From: an uncultured Lachnospiraceae bacterium
Lineage (GTDB): Bacteria > Bacillota > Clostridia > Lachnospirales > Lachnospiraceae
Direction of reading: 5' to 3'
Assembly: GCA_934351835.1 (NCBI GenBank)
Contig: CAKRJP010000013.1
Span: forward strand, 1 to 64,000
Length of the DNA stretch: 64,000 nucleotides
Shown here: piece by piece, positions 63,416-64,000 of the stretch
How positions within the stretch are numbered: the first letter of the stretch is position 1
How the letters are laid out: each line of letters opens with the position of its first letter
The notes under the pieces: model-generated
Databases searched by the model: none
What the model was told of the DNA's origin: nothing
Seen by the model: only the letters and a program-made list of their open reading frames with translations
Made by a program: the position numbers and the translations under genes

Positions 63416-63958
63416 TCACCCTATTTTAAAATATTTCTCGAACAGTTTTAAATATTCTTTTTCAACATTCTCAAAAGGTTCCACACTATAATCTAACGCT
63501 ATATGAACTTCCGGCTGTTCTCCGCATAGCTTTTCATTTAATAAAATTTTCAGATCATACCAGAGTAACGCATTGTCTATTTCTTTTAATTGCTCTTTCT
63601 CTGCTTTTGTCAAATCCTCTCCTAAAAACTTCTCATAGATCATTTTTAGAAGATGATCTTCCTGTGCCCGATAATCCGACAGATATTTTTTTAAAGGTCT
63701 TGGCACATCCGACATATAACACTCGCTGGCATCATGCAACAGACATGCCAGGATCAAACGGTCCGAAAATCCTCTTGCCTCTGCCTCTTTCGCACAACAG
63801 ATGCAATGCTGCCCCACTGACCAGAATGACTTTACGTGACCATTGCCCCTGCAAATCAGAGGAAGTGCATGGGCAATATCTTCAATATCAATCAATTCAC
63901 TATTTGGGTTTGTGGGTTCGAAATGTTTTCCGGTGTATGTTGTAATATATTCGCTCAT
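63416..63958 (-). CDS. HD-domain hydrolase (YfbR-like)
   Basis: This 180-residue protein has an HD domain with VGQHCICCAKEAEARG (His), LACLLHDASECYMSDVPRPLK (His-Asp) and the later NALLWYDLKILL, typical of YfbR/phage-type nucleotidases. It likely removes phosphate from a deoxynucleotide or similar compound; substrate not established. The start at 63958 has AGGA 9 nt upstream; eight further in-frame codons have no site. It converges with the fusion enzyme. Confidence 0.8.
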   Translation of the reverse strand: MSEYITTYTGKHFEPTNPNSELIDIEDIAHALPLICRGNGHVKSFWSVGQHCICCAKEAEARGFSDRLILACLLHDASECYMSDVPRPLKKYLSDYRAQEDHLLKMIYEKFLGEDLTKAEKEQLKEIDNALLWYDLKILLNEKLCGEQPEVHIALDYSVEPFENVEKEYLKLFEKYFKIG

Positions 63959-64000
63959 AGTTTTATTTCCTTTAAATAGCATCTATAACTCAAAAAGCAT

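Noticed and set aside
63229..63429. A 66-codon plus-strand frame after the fusion enzyme
   Set aside because: It starts inside the hairpin at 63232-63256, lacks a ribosome site and shows no family features.
1..64000. CRISPR arrays, tRNA or rRNA genes
   Set aside because: No regular spaced repeats and no recognisable tRNA or rRNA sequence were seen on either strand.

Overview
The window looks like a chromosomal segment of a spore-forming, anaerobic gut Firmicute, most likely a Lachnospiraceae member near Mediterraneibacter, Dorea or Blautia. This rests on strong AGGAGG ribosome sites, moderate to low GC, a lysyl-tRNA synthetase with a C-terminal tRNA-binding extension, a T-box leader on ileS, spoIID/spoIIQ with sporulation-type promoters, and PD-(D/E)XK 'transposase' and DUF1653/DUF6145-type genes. 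No rRNA, tRNA, CRISPR array or complete insertion sequence was found. Most genes read on the minus strand.

Layout. 1-0.95 kb: the edge of a probable mobile element, with a membrane-protein fragment, a YdbC/PC4-type small protein and a small helical protein. 1.2-11 kb: a housekeeping run on the minus strand (lysS, greA, dusB, coaX, a DUF6145-like gene, birA, an SPFH protein, a SpoU methyltransferase, ktrA/ktrB). 11.2-12.6 kb: an FAD-dependent dehydrogenase. 12.7-21 kb: a compact eight-gene mannose-family PTS operon with its own Enzyme I, HPr, a SIS-domain deglycase-like enzyme and a LevR-like regulator whose AAA+ domain is degenerate. 21-28 kb: a haemolysin III-type protein, a GIY-YIG protein, and a LiaRS/DesKR-type two-component system divergent from an ABC-2 exporter. 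27.7-38.4 kb: spoIIQ, spoIID, glgP, ileS with T-box, an S11 D,D-carboxypeptidase and a gatZ-like gene. 38.5-45 kb: split chromate transporter, two MATE exporters, a divergent ClC protein, a two-helix K+ channel and a membrane protein. 45.2-52.1 kb: an orphan prepilin, a diguanylate cyclase, and a hybrid histidine kinase overlapping a solute-binding lipoprotein. 52.1-57 kb: small accessory enzymes and regulators. 57.4-63.2 kb: a 5'-truncated pepT, then a MerR-type regulator divergent from an 1154-residue fusion enzyme. The window ends in an HD-domain hydrolase.

How genes work together. The PTS operon should import and phosphorylate a sugar or Amadori-type sugar-amine without the cell's general PTS proteins. 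The solute-binding lipoprotein has no permease beside it but is translationally coupled to a dCache hybrid kinase, so it probably presents a ligand to the kinase. The MerR gene and the fusion enzyme share an intergenic region with repeated TGTACAG elements and two good promoters, one with the long 19-bp spacer typical of MerR control.

The best candidate for an undescribed system is the MerR-controlled fusion enzyme. It joins an Fe-S/flavin ene-reductase (2,4-dienoyl-CoA reductase/BaiCD-type), an extended short-chain dehydrogenase and a C-terminal treble-clef zinc motif. It sits beside a truncated pepT and a fragment of another regulator gene, which suggests a rearranged locus. Several intergenic regions are also notably compact, with terminators that double as promoters or ribosome-site masks (glgP/spoIID and S11 peptidase/ileS).
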